From Corynebacterium alimapuense (lineage in GTDB: Bacteria > Actinomycetota > Actinomycetes > Mycobacteriales > Mycobacteriaceae), in NCBI RefSeq assembly GCF_003716585.1, contig NZ_PTJO01000003.1, positions 186,001 through 250,000 on the forward strand: a stretch of DNA of 64,000 bases. The letters are read 5' to 3'. The position numbers were made by a program, and so were the translations under genes. Under the pieces are notes generated by a model. That model ran no database searches, was not told where the DNA came from, and saw only the letters and a list, made by a program, of their open reading frames with translations. Position 1 is the first letter of the stretch; each line of letters starts with the position of its first letter. This document shows, one piece after another, positions 30,268-40,490 of this stretch.

Positions 30268-31380
30268 ATGCAATTCGGAATCTTTAGCATCGGTGACCTC
30301 ACCGCCAACCCGATCACCGGCACTACCCCGACCGAGGCCGAACGCATCCACGCAATGACGGCAATTGCACTCAAAGCTGAAGCAGTCGGCTTAGATGTCT
30401 TCGCCACCGGCGAGCACCATAATCCCCCTTTTGTTCCTTCTTCACCCACCACGCATCTGGCCTATATTGCTGCACAAACCACCACGTTGCAGCTCTCTAC
30501 TGCGACTACATTGATCACCACCAATGATCCCCTCAAGATCGCCGAAGACTACGCATTCCTTCAGCACCTTGCTGGCGGGAGGGTGGACCTGATGATGGGC
30601 CGGGGCAATACCGGGCCGGTCTATTCATGGTTTGGCAAAGACTCCCGCGAGAGCATCCCGCTAGCCATCGAGAACTACCACCTGCTGCGCAGATTGTGGC
30701 GGGAACCAGTAGTTAATTGGCAGGGCAACTACCGCACACCGTTGCAGGGATACACCTCAACACCTGCTCCCCTAGATGGCGTAGCGCCCTTTGTCTGGCA
30801 CGGCTCCATTCGCTCCCCAGAGATCGCTGAGCAGGCAGCCTTCTACGGAGATGGCTTCTTCCACAACAATATCTTTTGGAACAAAGAGCACACAGCGAAG
30901 ATGGTCAACACCTACCGTGCTCGGTTCGAACACTACGGCCACGGCCGGGCAGCTCAAGCCATCGTTGGCCTCGGCGGACAAGTCTTTATTGGCGAGACCG
31001 AACAGGCAGCCAAAAAGACCTTCCGTCCCTACTTCGATCATGCGCCGGTCTACGGGCACGGGCCTTCTCTCGAAGAGTTCACCGCGCAGACTCCGCTCAC
31101 GGTGGGCACCGTCGAGCAAGTCATCGAGAAAACCATGAGCTTTCTCGACTGGGCAGGTCACTATCAACGCCAGCTATTCCTCATTGACCATGCTGGGCTT
31201 CCACTCGAGGTCGTGCTCGATCAGATCGAGATTTTGGGCACCCAGGTCGTTCCAGAGCTGCGTCGCCGGATGAACGCCAGCCGACCAGCCGGTGTCCCCG
31301 ATAATCCACCGACCCATGCCAGCCTTCGAGAAAACCCTGCTTCCCCACACTTTCAGGTACACCCGGTTCAGGAAAACTAG
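30268..31380 (+). CDS. LLM-class flavin-dependent oxidoreductase (luciferase-like)
   Basis: A 370-residue TIM-barrel monooxygenase of the bacterial luciferase-like type, likely using FMNH2. The N-terminus reads MQFGIFSIGDLTANPITGTT; conserved stretches include LDVFATGEHHNPPF, STATTLITTNDPLKIAEDYAFLQHLAGGRVDLMMGRG and a C-terminal half with PFVWHGSIRSPEIAEQAA and YGDGFFHNNIFW. The ATG follows an AGGAG. The substrate is unknown. A palindromic operator candidate sits over its promoter. It stands alone between unrelated genes. Confidence 0.85.
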   Translation: MQFGIFSIGDLTANPITGTTPTEAERIHAMTAIALKAEAVGLDVFATGEHHNPPFVPSSPTTHLAYIAAQTTTLQLSTATTLITTNDPLKIAEDYAFLQHLAGGRVDLMMGRGNTGPVYSWFGKDSRESIPLAIENYHLLRRLWREPVVNWQGNYRTPLQGYTSTPAPLDGVAPFVWHGSIRSPEIAEQAAFYGDGFFHNNIFWNKEHTAKMVNTYRARFEHYGHGRAAQAIVGLGGQVFIGETEQAAKKTFRPYFDHAPVYGHGPSLEEFTAQTPLTVGTVEQVIEKTMSFLDWAGHYQRQLFLIDHAGLPLEVVLDQIEILGTQVVPELRRRMNASRPAGVPDNPPTHASLRENPASPHFQVHPVQEN

Positions 31381-31841
31381 TGCTAGGTCCATGCATAGTT
31401 TGAGGCTCCTGCCCGTAGGGCTGTTTACCCCCTAAGTCGCGTGCTCACTAGTGGTGGATGCTCCCTGCACATAAGTGAACGCTCGCAGACTCGATGAGTC
31501 GGCATAGATGGAGGCCTCATTCTCGCTGAAGCCTGCAACCTGGCAGGGACAATGCTGGTCGACGTCCCGTGGCCCCGCAGCACCGAAAGACTTCAGCGCC
31601 GAGACCACCGGGCTCACCCTTGCGGAGAATCGAATCCTCGCTAGCGATCCACTGGCAGTGGGTGAATCTACCTCGAACTAGCTACCCCTAAAAGTGTATT
31701 TTCAGCTGAACGCGAGGGGTTGATTCTTAGTTTCAGCAATCTAGGAAACGAGCCTCACTACGGTAGTAAATCTGCTGGCTAGGCCACATTTTCCCCCAGA
31801 ATCGGTGGCTAAGTGCTCGATGTCAGTTAAAGTCATGGTGC
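31381..31841. other. 461-base gap before sdaA
   Basis: No gene is supported. A minus-strand frame of 61 codons (31432-31617) has no recognisable domain and no ribosome site. A segment around 31625-31645 resembles the T-arm loop of a tRNA, but no cloverleaf can be folded around it. The sdaA promoter must lie at the right end. Confidence 0.5.
31828..31833 (+). promoter_or_regulatory. Candidate -10 box of sdaA (leaderless)
   Basis: TAAAGT ends eight bases before the ATG at 31842, so the transcript would begin at or next to the start codon. No ribosome site precedes the ATG, which favours leaderless translation. Confidence 0.4.
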
Positions 31842-33254
31842 ATGAGCATCAGCGCCGTCGACCTGTTCAGCATCGGCATCGGGCCATCTTCCTCCCACAC
31901 CGTCGGCCCGATGCATGCCGCCAGTGCCTTCATCGCAGGATTGGCACGCTTTCCTGCACACGTTCATATCGCCCTGCACGGCTCACTGGCCTCAACAGGC
32001 CGGGGCCACGGCACTGATCGAGCGGTCTTGCTCGGATTAGTCGGCTGGGATCCCACCTCCGTCCCACCTGACCTCGCACCAGCCTTGGGCGATGCTATTG
32101 ATCCAGTAGGTGGCATCGAAGGTCCGAGCGGCTCTCTAAGCTATGAGCTCTTCTTCAACCACAACCCGATGCCTGAGCACCCCAATTGCCTCAGCTTCAG
32201 TGCCTTTGATGACCAAGGCCACGCCTTGGCCACAGAAGTAGACTATTTCTCCGTCGGTGGCGGTTTCATTGCTACCCGCAGCGAGCTGGAGGCACAGCGA
32301 GCCGCCCACGGTGCACTTCCTTCAGGTGCAGCTACCGCGGGAGCCGAAGTAGAGCTGGTCTATCCCTTCACCACCGGCCGCGAGCTCTTAGCTCATTGCT
32401 CGCGTGAACAACTGCCCTTTTCCGCGATCATGGCCGCCAACGAGGCGGTCATGCATGCCCAAGATGGCGGGCTGGAAATGGTCTATGCCCATTTGGACCA
32501 GGTATGGACCACCATGCGCCACTGCGTCACCGCGGGAATTGCCACCCCGGGCATACTCCCCGGCGGGTTGAGCGTCACCAGGCGTGCCCCGAATCTGTAC
32601 TCCCAGCTGACCCATACCCGTGAAGAAGGCCGTGGCACCGGACTCGATGCCTTGGAATGGGTCAACCTCTATGCTTTGGCGGTCAATGAAGAAAATGCCG
32701 CTGGCGGGCGGGTCGTCACCGCTCCGACCAACGGTGCAGCCGGCATCATCCCCGCAGTCATGCACTATGCCCGTGATTTTCACGGTGAGTTCACTGCCCA
32801 ACGGGCTCGAAAATTCCTCCTCACCGCCGGTGCGGTCGGAGTGATTATCAAAGAAAATGCCTCTATCTCCGGCGCAGAGGTCGGTTGTCAGGGCGAGGTA
32901 GGCTCAGCGGCCGCCATGGCAGCCGCTGGCTTTTGCGAGATCATTGGTGGCAATCCCCGACAGGTGGAAAATGCAGCGGAAATTGCATTGGAGCACAACC
33001 TCGGGTTGACCTGCGATCCAGTTGGCGGATTAGTACAGATTCCCTGCATCGAACGCAATGCCATTGGCGCAGTCAAAGCGATCAACGCTGCACGGCTGGC
33101 ATGCATGGGTTCTGGCACTAACCGGGTCACCTTGGATGAGGTCACCCAGACCATGGCGGAGACCGGCCGGGACATGCTCACCAAGTACAAAGAGACTTCG
33201 ATGGGTGGGCTGGCAGTCACGCTCGGTTTGCCGGTCAATATCACCGCCTGCTGA
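31842..33254 (+). CDS. sdaA: L-serine dehydratase (single-chain, [4Fe-4S] type)
   Basis: Converts L-serine to pyruvate and ammonia. The 470-residue protein fuses the beta (residues about 1-160) and alpha domains. The N-terminus has [18 protein letters not shown], the alpha part [16 protein letters not shown]. Cysteines C349, C391 and C402 have the same spacing (42 and 11) as the three iron-sulphur ligands of the Legionella enzyme, and the last residue is a Cys (ITAC), as in enzymes whose C-terminal Cys docks in the active site as the fourth cluster ligand. It is alone on the plus strand and faces hisS. Confidence 0.95.
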   Translation: MSISAVDLFSIGIGPSSSHTVGPMHAASAFIAGLARFPAHVHIALHGSLASTGRGHGTDRAVLLGLVGWDPTSVPPDLAPALGDAIDPVGGIEGPSGSLSYELFFNHNPMPEHPNCLSFSAFDDQGHALATEVDYFSVGGGFIATRSELEAQRAAHGALPSGAATAGAEVELVYPFTTGRELLAHCSREQLPFSAIMAANEAVMHAQDGGLEMVYAHLDQVWTTMRHCVTAGIATPGILPGGLSVTRRAPNLYSQLTHTREEGRGTGLDALEWVNLYALAVNEENAAGGRVVTAPTNGAAGIIPAVMHYARDFHGEFTAQRARKFLLTAGAVGVIIKENASISGAEVGCQGEVGSAAAMAAAGFCEIIGGNPRQVENAAEIALEHNLGLTCDPVGGLVQIPCIERNAIGAVKAINAARLACMGSGTNRVTLDEVTQTMAETGRDMLTKYKETSMGGLAVTLGLPVNITAC

Positions 33255-33309
33255 GCCAATCAGCTCAGCCAGGACGGTGGGTGCTTGCTGATTTAGCTCA
33301 AGCGTCGGC

Positions 33310-34605
33310 TCAACTCAGGCGCTGGCCAAGCTCGGAGACGACGGCCTCGAGCGCTACTCCGGTTTGCTCATGGGCAGCCAAATCCTTGATCTGGACTTGA
33401 CCTTCTGCCAATTCTTGCTCGCCGAGCACGAGGGCGAACCGGGCACCTGCTCGATCGGCCCCCTTCATAGCACCCTTGAGCCCGCGGTCGCCATAGGACA
33501 TATCGGCAGAGATACCGGCAACCCGAAGGTCATTGATCAGCGTGGCCATGGCCTTTTTCGCTTCCGTGCCCAGGGCCACGCCGAATACCTCGACTCGGCG
33601 GGCAACATCCGGCAACTCGACGCCCTCTGCGGCCAGTGCCAGCACAGCACGATCGACGCCGAGGCCATAGCCAATACCGGAGAGATCCTGGCCGCCAAGC
33701 TGTGACATCAGACCGTCATAGCGGCCACCGCCACCGATGCCGGACTGGGCACCGAGTCCATCATGGACGAATTCGAAGCAGGTCTTGGTGTAGTAATCCA
33801 GCCCACGGACCATGCGCGGGTTGACCACATAGGGAACTGACATGTCATCGAGCAGACCAGTGACCGTCTCAAAGTGATTGCGTGCTTCATCCGAGAGGTA
33901 GTCGAGCATCAGCGGCGCATCGGCGGTCATTTCTTGGACTGCCTGACGCTTATCATCTAGCACGCGCAGCGGATTGAGCTCCGCGCGGCGACGGGTCTCC
34001 TCATCGAGCGGGAGGGCGAACAGAAACTCTTGGAGCTTGGCACGGTACTCCGGTCGGCAGGTGTGATCGCCCAGGCTGGTTAGTTCGAGCCGGAATCCGC
34101 TCAGGCCAATCGCCCGGAAGCTGCGATCAGCCAAGGCGATAATCTCGGCATCGAGTGCCGGGTCATCGACGCCAATGGCCTCGACGCCTACTTGCTGGAG
34201 CTGGCGGTAGCGGCCAGCTTGGGGGCGCTCATAGCGAAAGAAAGGACCAGCGTAATTGAGTTTGACCGGCAGTTGACCGCGGTCCAGGCTGTGTTCGATG
34301 ACCGAACGCATAACTCCCGCAGTACCCTCAGGGCGCAGGGTGACCGAGCGTCCGCCACGGTCAGCGAAGGTATACATTTCCTTGCTCACTACGTCGGTGG
34401 ACTCGCCCACACCGCGTGCAAACAGGGTCGTATCTTCAAAGATGGGCAGCTCGATGTGCTGAAAACCCGCCAGATGCGCCTGATGGATAAAGGTCTCTCG
34501 GACCTTTAAAAATACCGGGGAGCCCGGCGGGACATAATCCGGGACACCCTTGGGTGCGGACAGTGCCTTGAACTTGGCTTCCTTCTTCTCACTCACGGGT
34601 TCCAA
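33310..34605 (-). CDS. hisS: Histidyl-tRNA synthetase
   Basis: Class II synthetase of 431 residues. Motifs: [36 protein letters not shown], motif 2 [20 protein letters not shown], the His-specific [12 protein letters not shown] and GGGGRYDGL, then a C-terminal anticodon domain. I give TTG 34605 as the start because GGAAGG lies five bases before it; GTG 34596 (VSEKKEAKF) is a realistic alternative. It follows the MBL hydrolase by 12 bases on the minus strand. Confidence 0.96.
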   Translation of the reverse strand: MEPVSEKKEAKFKALSAPKGVPDYVPPGSPVFLKVRETFIHQAHLAGFQHIELPIFEDTTLFARGVGESTDVVSKEMYTFADRGGRSVTLRPEGTAGVMRSVIEHSLDRGQLPVKLNYAGPFFRYERPQAGRYRQLQQVGVEAIGVDDPALDAEIIALADRSFRAIGLSGFRLELTSLGDHTCRPEYRAKLQEFLFALPLDEETRRRAELNPLRVLDDKRQAVQEMTADAPLMLDYLSDEARNHFETVTGLLDDMSVPYVVNPRMVRGLDYYTKTCFEFVHDGLGAQSGIGGGGRYDGLMSQLGGQDLSGIGYGLGVDRAVLALAAEGVELPDVARRVEVFGVALGTEAKKAMATLINDLRVAGISADMSYGDRGLKGAMKGADRAGARFALVLGEQELAEGQVQIKDLAAHEQTGVALEAVVSELGQRLS

Positions 34606-34617
34606 GACTACCTTCCG

Positions 34618-35256
34618 CTATCCCAGGTCACGGAGAAAGGGGTTGCTGTTGCGCTCTGCCCGCATCGAGGTCACCGGACCATGTCCGGGAAGAAGCTGCA
34701 AGGTATCCGCCATCTCCCACACTGGTCCACGCAGGCTTGCGTTCATCGCAGCGAGGTCAGAATGGGGCAGGTCGGTCCGGCCAATTGATCCCTGAAACAG
34801 CACATCCCCGGTAAAGGCAAACTCCTCGGCAATAATAAGGACACAGCCCGGGGAATGTCCTGGCGCATGTCGAATGAGCGTATCGACGCCCGCCAGCTGC
34901 AGACTCTGCCCGTCTGCAAGCTCGCGCAGGTCATCGACCTGAGTCATGGACGCGGCGTCGAAAAGCACTTGAGATTGCGGTGATACGCCCTCACCGGCAA
35001 CCAACATAAAGGCATCATCTGGGTGGATATAGACGGGCACGCCGAGCCTACGGGCGAGCGTTCCGGCATCCCGGGTGTGATCAATGTGGCCGTGGGTAAG
35101 CACGATCGCTTCTACGGTTGCCTCTTGTTCAGCCAACAGCTCACTGATCTTCTCATCAGCATGCATACCTGGGTCGATAACGACCGCAGACCCCTCATTA
35201 ATCAAGAGATAGCAGTTAGTTTGATAGGGCCCTGCAGCAAATCCGAGAAGGTTCAT
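34618..35256 (-). CDS. MBL-fold metallo-hydrolase (glyoxalase II-like)
   Basis: A 212-residue zinc hydrolase of the metallo-beta-lactamase fold. The metal motif is THGHIDHTRDAG with H55, H57, D59 and H60; further ligands are in RHAPGHSPG and LPGHGPVTS (His), with the bridging Asp in FTGDVLFQGSIGR. The family includes hydroxyacylglutathione hydrolases and YcbL-type enzymes; corynebacteria use mycothiol, so the true substrate is unclear. It is upstream of hisS in one unit, a pairing common in actinobacteria. Confidence 0.88.
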   Translation of the reverse strand: MNLLGFAAGPYQTNCYLLINEGSAVVIDPGMHADEKISELLAEQEATVEAIVLTHGHIDHTRDAGTLARRLGVPVYIHPDDAFMLVAGEGVSPQSQVLFDAASMTQVDDLRELADGQSLQLAGVDTLIRHAPGHSPGCVLIIAEEFAFTGDVLFQGSIGRTDLPHSDLAAMNASLRGPVWEMADTLQLLPGHGPVTSMRAERNSNPFLRDLG

Positions 35257-35331
35257 AGCAGCGCAGTCTAGCGCCGATCATGGCCAAAGGCCCACGATCT
35301 ACTCGTCCTATCTAGGCGCTTGAACCAAGAA

Positions 35332-35372
35332 TCCACCCCCGCTGGGCAATTACTCCCGGAAGCAGGGGTGGA
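35332..35372 (-). terminator. Terminator-like hairpin after tpx
   Basis: A 12-bp arm (35332-35343) pairs with 35361-35372 at 11 of 12 positions around a 17-nt loop. It lies 16 bases past the tpx stop on the minus strand and is followed by a T-rich stretch in that direction. Confidence 0.6.
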
Positions 35373-35388
35373 AAATAGCGAAAGAAAG

Positions 35389-35886
35389 CTAGCTCAAAGC
35401 GGCGACGGCAGCATCAACGTCCGGCGAATCGGTGATCTCATCGACGAGTTCGGTGTAGGTGACCTGGCCATTTTCATCAGCGATGATCACGCTGCGAGCG
35501 AGTAGGCCTTGGAGCGGAGAACCCTCAAGGGTCAGACCGAAATCTTCACCAAAGCTGGAGCGGAAAGCTGAACCGCTGACCACGTTCTCGATTCCCTCGG
35601 CGGCGCAGAAGCGGCCATGGGCGAAAGGCAGGTCGTGGGAGACGCAAAGGACAACGGTGTTATCGAGTGAAGCTGAGCGGGAGTTGAACTCTCGGACCGA
35701 CTGCGCGCACACGCCGGTGTCAAGGGAAGGGAAGATATTGAGGACAACACGCTTGCCGGCGAAATCTGCCAGGGTGATCTCGCTGAGGTCGGTGCCCACA
35801 AGGGAGAAGCTCGGAAGGCTCTCGCCTACCTGAGGAAGGTCGCCGACGGTGGTCGTTTGGTTCTGCTTGAAAGTCACATTAGCCAT
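35389..35886 (-). CDS. tpx: Thiol peroxidase (atypical 2-Cys peroxiredoxin)
   Basis: Reduces peroxides, with lipid hydroperoxides preferred in this family, using thioredoxin. The 165-residue product has the peroxidatic Cys60 in [14 protein letters not shown] and the resolving Cys94 in [13 protein letters not shown], the E. coli Tpx spacing. A third Cys81 lies in [12 protein letters not shown]. It stands alone on the minus strand with a terminator behind it. The ppiB-like gene is divergent upstream, 123 bases away. Confidence 0.95.
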   Translation of the reverse strand: MANVTFKQNQTTTVGDLPQVGESLPSFSLVGTDLSEITLADFAGKRVVLNIFPSLDTGVCAQSVREFNSRSASLDNTVVLCVSHDLPFAHGRFCAAEGIENVVSGSAFRSSFGEDFGLTLEGSPLQGLLARSVIIADENGQVTYTELVDEITDSPDVDAAVAALS

Positions 35887-36009
35887 GCCTTCACAGTAGA
35901 GATCTTCTCCTCCCGCTGCAGGGCGCTAGACTGACTGCCAAATGATCTGCCAAAGTGTCTTCACACCCAGGCGCTGTCTCACGTACTTCAACCAAGAAGG
36001 TTTCTTAAG

Positions 36010-36861
36010 GTGACTAGTAATCAACAACGCGGCGAAGAATCTCTCGCCAAGCTCGATCGGGAGCTAAAAGCCCGCGACCGCAAAGAGAAAGCTCGGCCCA
36101 TCAAGATCGGCCTGGCAGCAGCAGTGACCATTGTGGCCGTCGTCGGCGGCATTTGGGTTCTGGCTACTGGTTCTTCCGACGAGGACATCACCGCCTCCGA
36201 CGAGACCACTGAGACCACCACTGCCGAAGCTACTTCGATGGAACCGCTAGCAATGGCCCGAGCAACCGCGCTCGCCGATACCGTTACCTGTGAATACACG
36301 GAAAGTGGCGAAGCTTCCCGCGAGATAGATCTCCCGCCGAGTGAAGACGTCTCCACTGTGGGCACCCTTGATGTCACCCTCAGCACCAATCAGGGCGATA
36401 TCGGCATGGAACTTGATCGCTCGACCGCCCCCTGCACGGTTAATGCCGTAGAGCACATGGTCGATGAGGGCTTTTATGACGACACCGTCTGCCACCGCCT
36501 GACCACCTCCGGCATCTATGTCCTGCAGTGCGGCGATCCGAGTGGAACTGGCGCAGGTGGACCCGGATTCCAATTCGCCAATGAGTACCCCACCGATGAA
36601 CTAGATGGCGATGCCACTTCTTCAGTGATCTACCCGCGCGGCTCGATCGCGATGGCCAATGCTGGTCAAGACACTAATGGCTCGCAGTTCTTCCTCAACT
36701 TCCAGGACTCTCCCCTGGCCCCTGATTACACTTACTTCGGCCAGATCGACGAGGACGGTTTGGCTATTCTCGACGCCATCGCCGCCACCGGCGTCGAAGA
36801 TGGTGCTGCTGATGGTGCACCCGCTGAAGAGGTTCGCATCGAAACCGCCACTCTAAGCTAG
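36010..36861 (+). CDS. Membrane-anchored peptidyl-prolyl cis-trans isomerase (cyclophilin)
   Basis: A 283-residue protein starting at GTG 36010 behind AAGG. A charged cytoplasmic N-terminus (EESLAKLDRELKARDRKEKAR) precedes one membrane segment at about 36-55, then a Thr/Glu-rich linker, and a cyclophilin domain from about residue 120 to the end. Catalytic-type motifs are FYDDTVCHRLTTSGIYVLQCGDPSGTG, GSIAMANAGQDTNGSQFFLNF and YFGQIDEDG. It probably folds exported proteins outside the membrane. It is in the PpiB-like family of actinobacteria. Confidence 0.9.
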   Translation: MTSNQQRGEESLAKLDRELKARDRKEKARPIKIGLAAAVTIVAVVGGIWVLATGSSDEDITASDETTETTTAEATSMEPLAMARATALADTVTCEYTESGEASREIDLPPSEDVSTVGTLDVTLSTNQGDIGMELDRSTAPCTVNAVEHMVDEGFYDDTVCHRLTTSGIYVLQCGDPSGTGAGGPGFQFANEYPTDELDGDATSSVIYPRGSIAMANAGQDTNGSQFFLNFQDSPLAPDYTYFGQIDEDGLAILDAIAATGVEDGAADGAPAEEVRIETATLS

Positions 36862-36864
36862 CTC

Positions 36865-36889
36865 CGAGGGGGGTAAATCTACCCCCTCG
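36865..36889 (+). terminator. Hairpin after the cyclophilin gene
   Basis: Inverted repeat CGAGGGGGG-TA and TA-CCCCCTCG with a short AAATC-like loop, immediately after the stop codon at 36861. It has no T-run; the next hairpin (36901-36938) is the better terminator. Confidence 0.5.
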
Positions 36890-36900
36890 AGCACACCTTC

Positions 36901-36938
36901 AACCCGACTAATTCGGCACTGCCCGATAGTCGGGTTTT
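36901..36938 (+). terminator. Intrinsic terminator
   Basis: A 10-bp stem (AACCCGACTA with TAGTCGGGTT) around a 16-nt loop, followed by TT. It lies 40 bases past the stop codon of the cyclophilin gene and separates it from the small secreted-protein gene. Confidence 0.75.
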
Positions 36939-36951
36939 CACTTTGATCGAC

Positions 36952-36981
36952 TTGCGTCACATATAAAAAAACTAGTATGAA
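36952..36981 (+). promoter_or_regulatory. Candidate promoter of the small secreted protein
   Basis: TTGCGT (36952-36957) and TATGAA (36976-36981) are 18 bases apart, with a run of A between them. It would give a leader of about 80 bases before the ATG at 37070. The strong ribosome site AAGGA precedes that ATG. Confidence 0.4.
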
Positions 36982-37069
36982 ACTTTTATGAATCAGTTGC
37001 CAGAATCTCAGACAACGGTTAGTCTGTGACCTGTAATCGTGCTACTTCCTCATTGTTAAGGATAAATCC

Positions 37070-37381
37070 ATGAAGCTCTTCTCCCGTAAGGCTCTCGCGG
37101 CTGTTGTTACCACCGTTGCACTGACCACCGCTGGCGCCACGGCTCCCGCCTTCGCTGAAGACTCCAGCTCCGACTCGGTTATCTCCATGTCTTCCGAGCT
37201 TTCCTCCGGCTCTTCCGCCGAAGATGCTGACGAGACCGAGACCGAGACCGAAAGCGGAAGCTCCATCAGCGACATGGATCCGGATGTCATCAGCGACTGG
37301 ATCGGCGTCTTCACTGCCGTCATCGGTGCTGCCACCACCGTGTTCGTTTTCTACCAGAAGTTCATCACTGACGCTGCGTAG
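37070..37381 (+). CDS. Small secreted acidic protein with C-terminal membrane segment
   Basis: A 103-residue protein with a clear Sec signal peptide (MKLFSRKALAAVVTTVALTT, cleavage near PAFA-E), then a 45-residue linker of Ser, Asp, Glu and Thr, then WIGVFTAVIGAATTVFVFYQKF, a hydrophobic helix near the end. I do not recognise a family. The shape suggests a cell-envelope peptide that inserts its C-terminal helix, reminiscent of small corynebacterial porin or membrane proteins, but this is speculation. AAGGA lies eight bases before the ATG, and strong terminators flank the gene, so it is a self-contained and probably well-expressed unit. Confidence 0.8.
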   Translation: MKLFSRKALAAVVTTVALTTAGATAPAFAEDSSSDSVISMSSELSSGSSAEDADETETETESGSSISDMDPDVISDWIGVFTAVIGAATTVFVFYQKFITDAA

Positions 37382-37420
37382 AAAAACAGATCGCGCAGCA
37401 CGCGCGTCTTTTTGACACTA

Positions 37421-37454
37421 AAAAGGCCACCTCCGATTGAAGAGGTGGCCTTTT
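37421..37454. terminator. Bidirectional intrinsic terminator
   Basis: A perfect 13-bp stem (37421-37433 with 37442-37454) with AAAA at one end and TTTT at the other. It lies between the convergent small secreted protein and the DUF421 gene and can stop both. Confidence 0.9.
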
Positions 37455-37460
37455 GCGTGC

Positions 37461-38027
37461 TTAGCTCTCAGACGCATCAGACTGTTCAAGCCCAAGTTCT
37501 TCACACCCACGAAGCCCTCGGAATGCCTCCACTTGAAGCAACTGACCTTCTCGAATTACTGACATCGTGCCAGTAGGCTCTAGCACCATCGCCTGAATCT
37601 GTTCCAAGGAACCAATCCCGGCACGGCGCATTGCGCTAAAAACATCGGTTCGGCTCACATGGCTATGCCGCATCTGATCACGGAGCATGTGACCATGAGC
37701 CACCACCAGAACCGGTTGCCGATCCAACTGCCGCCCCCAGCCAGTGAATCGGCGGAAGCTTCCAAAGGAGGCCTCCAGCAGCATGAGGCTAAGCAAGCCG
37801 ATCAAACCAGTAGCTAGCGTGGGTGGATGACCGAGGATGACTCGCCCACCGACGGCGCCAAACATAATCACTACCACGGCATCCGAAGCAGTCATCGAAC
37901 TGAGCACTCGAGATCCGAAAATCTTGACCAAGAGCATGAAGCCCAGATAGATCCCGATTGCGGAGATCACGACTACTGGGATTCGCCAGAGTTCAATTCC
38001 TAGATCATCAATAATCATGTCCATCAT
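37461..38027 (-). CDS. DUF421 (YetF-like) membrane protein
   Basis: A 188-residue protein starting at ATG 38027 (MMDMIIDD); the open frame further upstream has no ribosome site. Three hydrophobic helices fill residues 1-95 (IPVVVISAIGIYLGFMLLV, SDAVVVIMFGAVGG, LLSLMLLEASFGS). The cytoplasmic YetF domain follows, with QPVLVVAHGHML and RAGIGSLEQIQAMVLEPTGTMSVI, the family signature. Its function is not well known. It is the terminal gene before the rel block and faces the small secreted protein. Confidence 0.85.
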   Translation of the reverse strand: MMDMIIDDLGIELWRIPVVVISAIGIYLGFMLLVKIFGSRVLSSMTASDAVVVIMFGAVGGRVILGHPPTLATGLIGLLSLMLLEASFGSFRRFTGWGRQLDRQPVLVVAHGHMLRDQMRHSHVSRTDVFSAMRRAGIGSLEQIQAMVLEPTGTMSVIREGQLLQVEAFRGLRGCEELGLEQSDASES

Positions 38028-38192
38028 GATTAATCTACTCTCCAGCACCGAACAGTCATTAACCAATACGAGTCCGCCAATCGGCACCAGCAGTTCAGCT
38101 AACTTGGATCCACTCGAGCCAGGCAGTGTCCGTGGAGCTTGCCGCCTAGTAGATCAAGTCTGCTTTCCCCTACCCGCGCTAAGGGAAGAAGA

Positions 38193-40487
38193 TTAGGTAG
38201 TGACCCGATAGACGTCGAAGACGCCTTCGGTGTTGCGCAAGGTGCTCAACATCTGACCAAGCTGCTTGGTATCAGAGACAGTAAAGCTCAAGCGGATGGT
38301 GGCGATATTGTCATCGGAGGCATGAGAAGACATCGACATCACTGACAGTTTCTGCTCACTAAACACTCTGGTGATCTCGAACAATAGCCCTGGCCGATCT
38401 AGAGCTTCCAATTGGAGCGTCGCAGAGAAAGCTCCTCCTTGAAGTCCTTGAGTAGCCCACGCAACATTGACCATCCGTTCAGGCTCAGTCTTGAGCTTTT
38501 CTGCATTGGTGCAATCGGCACGGTGGATGGAGACTCCTCCACCACGGGTGACAAAGCCGAAAATCTCATCGCCAGGAACCGGCTGGCAGCATTTAGCCAT
38601 CTTGGCCATGACATCTGGGCTGCCTTCGACCAAAATGCCAGTGCCCGAGGCCGAATCCGCTGTTTGCGCCTGAGCCTTCGAACTCACCAACTCTGAAATC
38701 GGTCCACGCGCTGCCAGTGCATCCACAGCGTCATCGCGGTCACCAAAAATGGCCATGAGTTGATTAGCTACGTGCTGTGCGGAAATGCCACCAGAACCAA
38801 TGGCAGTATAAAGCGCATCAACATCCGAATAGTGCAGCTGGGTGACTACGGTCTTCATCGACTGAGCAGTAAACAGTCGGTGCATCGGTAATCCGCCACG
38901 CTGTACTTCTGCTGCCAAGGCATCGCGTCCGGCATCAAGATGCTCTTCGCGGCGTTCTTTGGCAAACCACTGGCGGATCTTGGATTTTGCCCGCGGCGAG
39001 ACGACGAAATCCTGCCAATCGCGGGACGGTCCAGCGTTTTGATCTTTAGAAGTAAATACCTCAACTCGGTCACCCGATTTGAGCGTCGATTCTAATGCGA
39101 CAAGCTTGCCGTTGACCTTGGCTCCGATACACCGATGGCCGACCTCAGTATGGACGGCATAGGCAAAATCGACCGGAGTGGAATCTGCTGGAAGATTGAC
39201 GACATCGCCCTTAGGAGTGAACGCAAAAATCTGGCGGGACGTTAAGTCAAAGCGCAGCGAGTCCAGGAACTCGTTGGGATCGGCGGCCTCTTTCTGCCAA
39301 TCGAGCAGCTGGCGCATCCACGCCATCTGGTCTACCTCATCACGGTCACCCTTATGCGAGCCTTTAGTCTCTTTGTATCGCCAGTGAGCAGCCACACCGA
39401 ACTCGGCGTTGTAGTGCATCTCATGGGTTCTTACCTGCACCTCAAGTGGCCGGCCGGAGTTGGCCATGACTGTAGTGTGCAGTGATTTATACACGCCAAA
39501 GCGTGGGGACGAGATGTAGTCCTTGAAGCGACCAGGCAATGCGGAGTAAATCGAGTGAACTACGCCGATGGCAGCGTAACAATTGTTGACGTTGTCCACG
39601 AGGATGCGGATTCCGACTAGGTCAAAAATCTCATCGAAATCGCGGCCTCGGACAATCATCTTTTGATAGATCGACCAATAGTGCTTTGGTCGACCTCCGA
39701 CTTCAGCTTCAATATTGTTCTCGGCTAAAGCCGCAGTGACTTGATCGATGATTTCTTTTAAAGCCCGGTCACGGGAAGGTGCGCGATCGGCGACAAGCCG
39801 GACGATCTCGTCATATTTTTTCGGATAGAGGATTGCAAAAGATAAGTCTTCCAATTCCCACTTGACGTTAGCCATGCCTAAACGGTGTGCCAGCGGCGCA
39901 ATAACTTCCAGAGTCTGGCGGGCTTTCTTCGCCTGCTTTTCCGGTGGGAGGAAGCGCATAGTCCGCATGTTGTGGAGCCGGTCAGCGACTTTAATCACCA
40001 ACACTCGGGGGTCTTCCGACATGGCGACAATCATTTTGCGGATCGTCTCAGCTTCTGCTGCCGCACCAAGTGCCACTTTATCGAGCTTGGTCACCCCATC
40101 AACGAGGCGAGCGACTTCTGCACCAAATTCTTCGGTGAGCTGTTCCAGGCTGTAATCAGTATCTTCGACGGTGTCATGGAGCAACGCTGCCACCAATGTG
40201 GTGGTGTCCATACCGATCTCTGCCGCGATGGTAGCCACCGCGAGCGGATGCGTGATGTAAGGGTCACCGGACTTGCGAAACACTCCCTCGTGGAGACGCT
40301 CGGCAGTGTCGTAGGCATGGGAGAGAACCTCAGCATCAGCCTTGGGATGAAACTGCCGGTGGATCGACATCAGTGGATCTAGCACTGGGTTCGTCTTCGC
40401 CCATGTGCCGGTAAGACTTCGGGCTAATCTAGCCGACATGCTGCGCACGCCTACTGTCGATCGGGTACGCGGGCGATCCTGAGTCAT
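38193..40487 (-). CDS. rel: Bifunctional (p)ppGpp synthetase/hydrolase
   Basis: Stringent-response enzyme of 764 residues. The HD hydrolase domain has [13 protein letters not shown] (H104-D105); the synthetase domain has [18 protein letters not shown] and a YKSLHTTV motif. A TGS domain follows ([18 protein letters not shown]) and a C-terminal ACT domain ([24 protein letters not shown]). Both catalytic domains look intact, as expected for the single long Rel of actinobacteria. It follows apt by three bases. The order dciAE-apt-rel is the one known from C. glutamicum. Confidence 0.98.
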   Translation of the reverse strand: MTQDRPRTRSTVGVRSMSARLARSLTGTWAKTNPVLDPLMSIHRQFHPKADAEVLSHAYDTAERLHEGVFRKSGDPYITHPLAVATIAAEIGMDTTTLVAALLHDTVEDTDYSLEQLTEEFGAEVARLVDGVTKLDKVALGAAAEAETIRKMIVAMSEDPRVLVIKVADRLHNMRTMRFLPPEKQAKKARQTLEVIAPLAHRLGMANVKWELEDLSFAILYPKKYDEIVRLVADRAPSRDRALKEIIDQVTAALAENNIEAEVGGRPKHYWSIYQKMIVRGRDFDEIFDLVGIRILVDNVNNCYAAIGVVHSIYSALPGRFKDYISSPRFGVYKSLHTTVMANSGRPLEVQVRTHEMHYNAEFGVAAHWRYKETKGSHKGDRDEVDQMAWMRQLLDWQKEAADPNEFLDSLRFDLTSRQIFAFTPKGDVVNLPADSTPVDFAYAVHTEVGHRCIGAKVNGKLVALESTLKSGDRVEVFTSKDQNAGPSRDWQDFVVSPRAKSKIRQWFAKERREEHLDAGRDALAAEVQRGGLPMHRLFTAQSMKTVVTQLHYSDVDALYTAIGSGGISAQHVANQLMAIFGDRDDAVDALAARGPISELVSSKAQAQTADSASGTGILVEGSPDVMAKMAKCCQPVPGDEIFGFVTRGGGVSIHRADCTNAEKLKTEPERMVNVAWATQGLQGGAFSATLQLEALDRPGLLFEITRVFSEQKLSVMSMSSHASDDNIATIRLSFTVSDTKQLGQMLSTLRNTEGVFDVYRVTT

Positions 40488-40490
40488 GTC

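Noticed and set aside
31620..31650. T-arm-like sequence of a tRNA
   Set aside because: The loop resembles TTCGAAT but no cloverleaf or acceptor stem can be formed around it.
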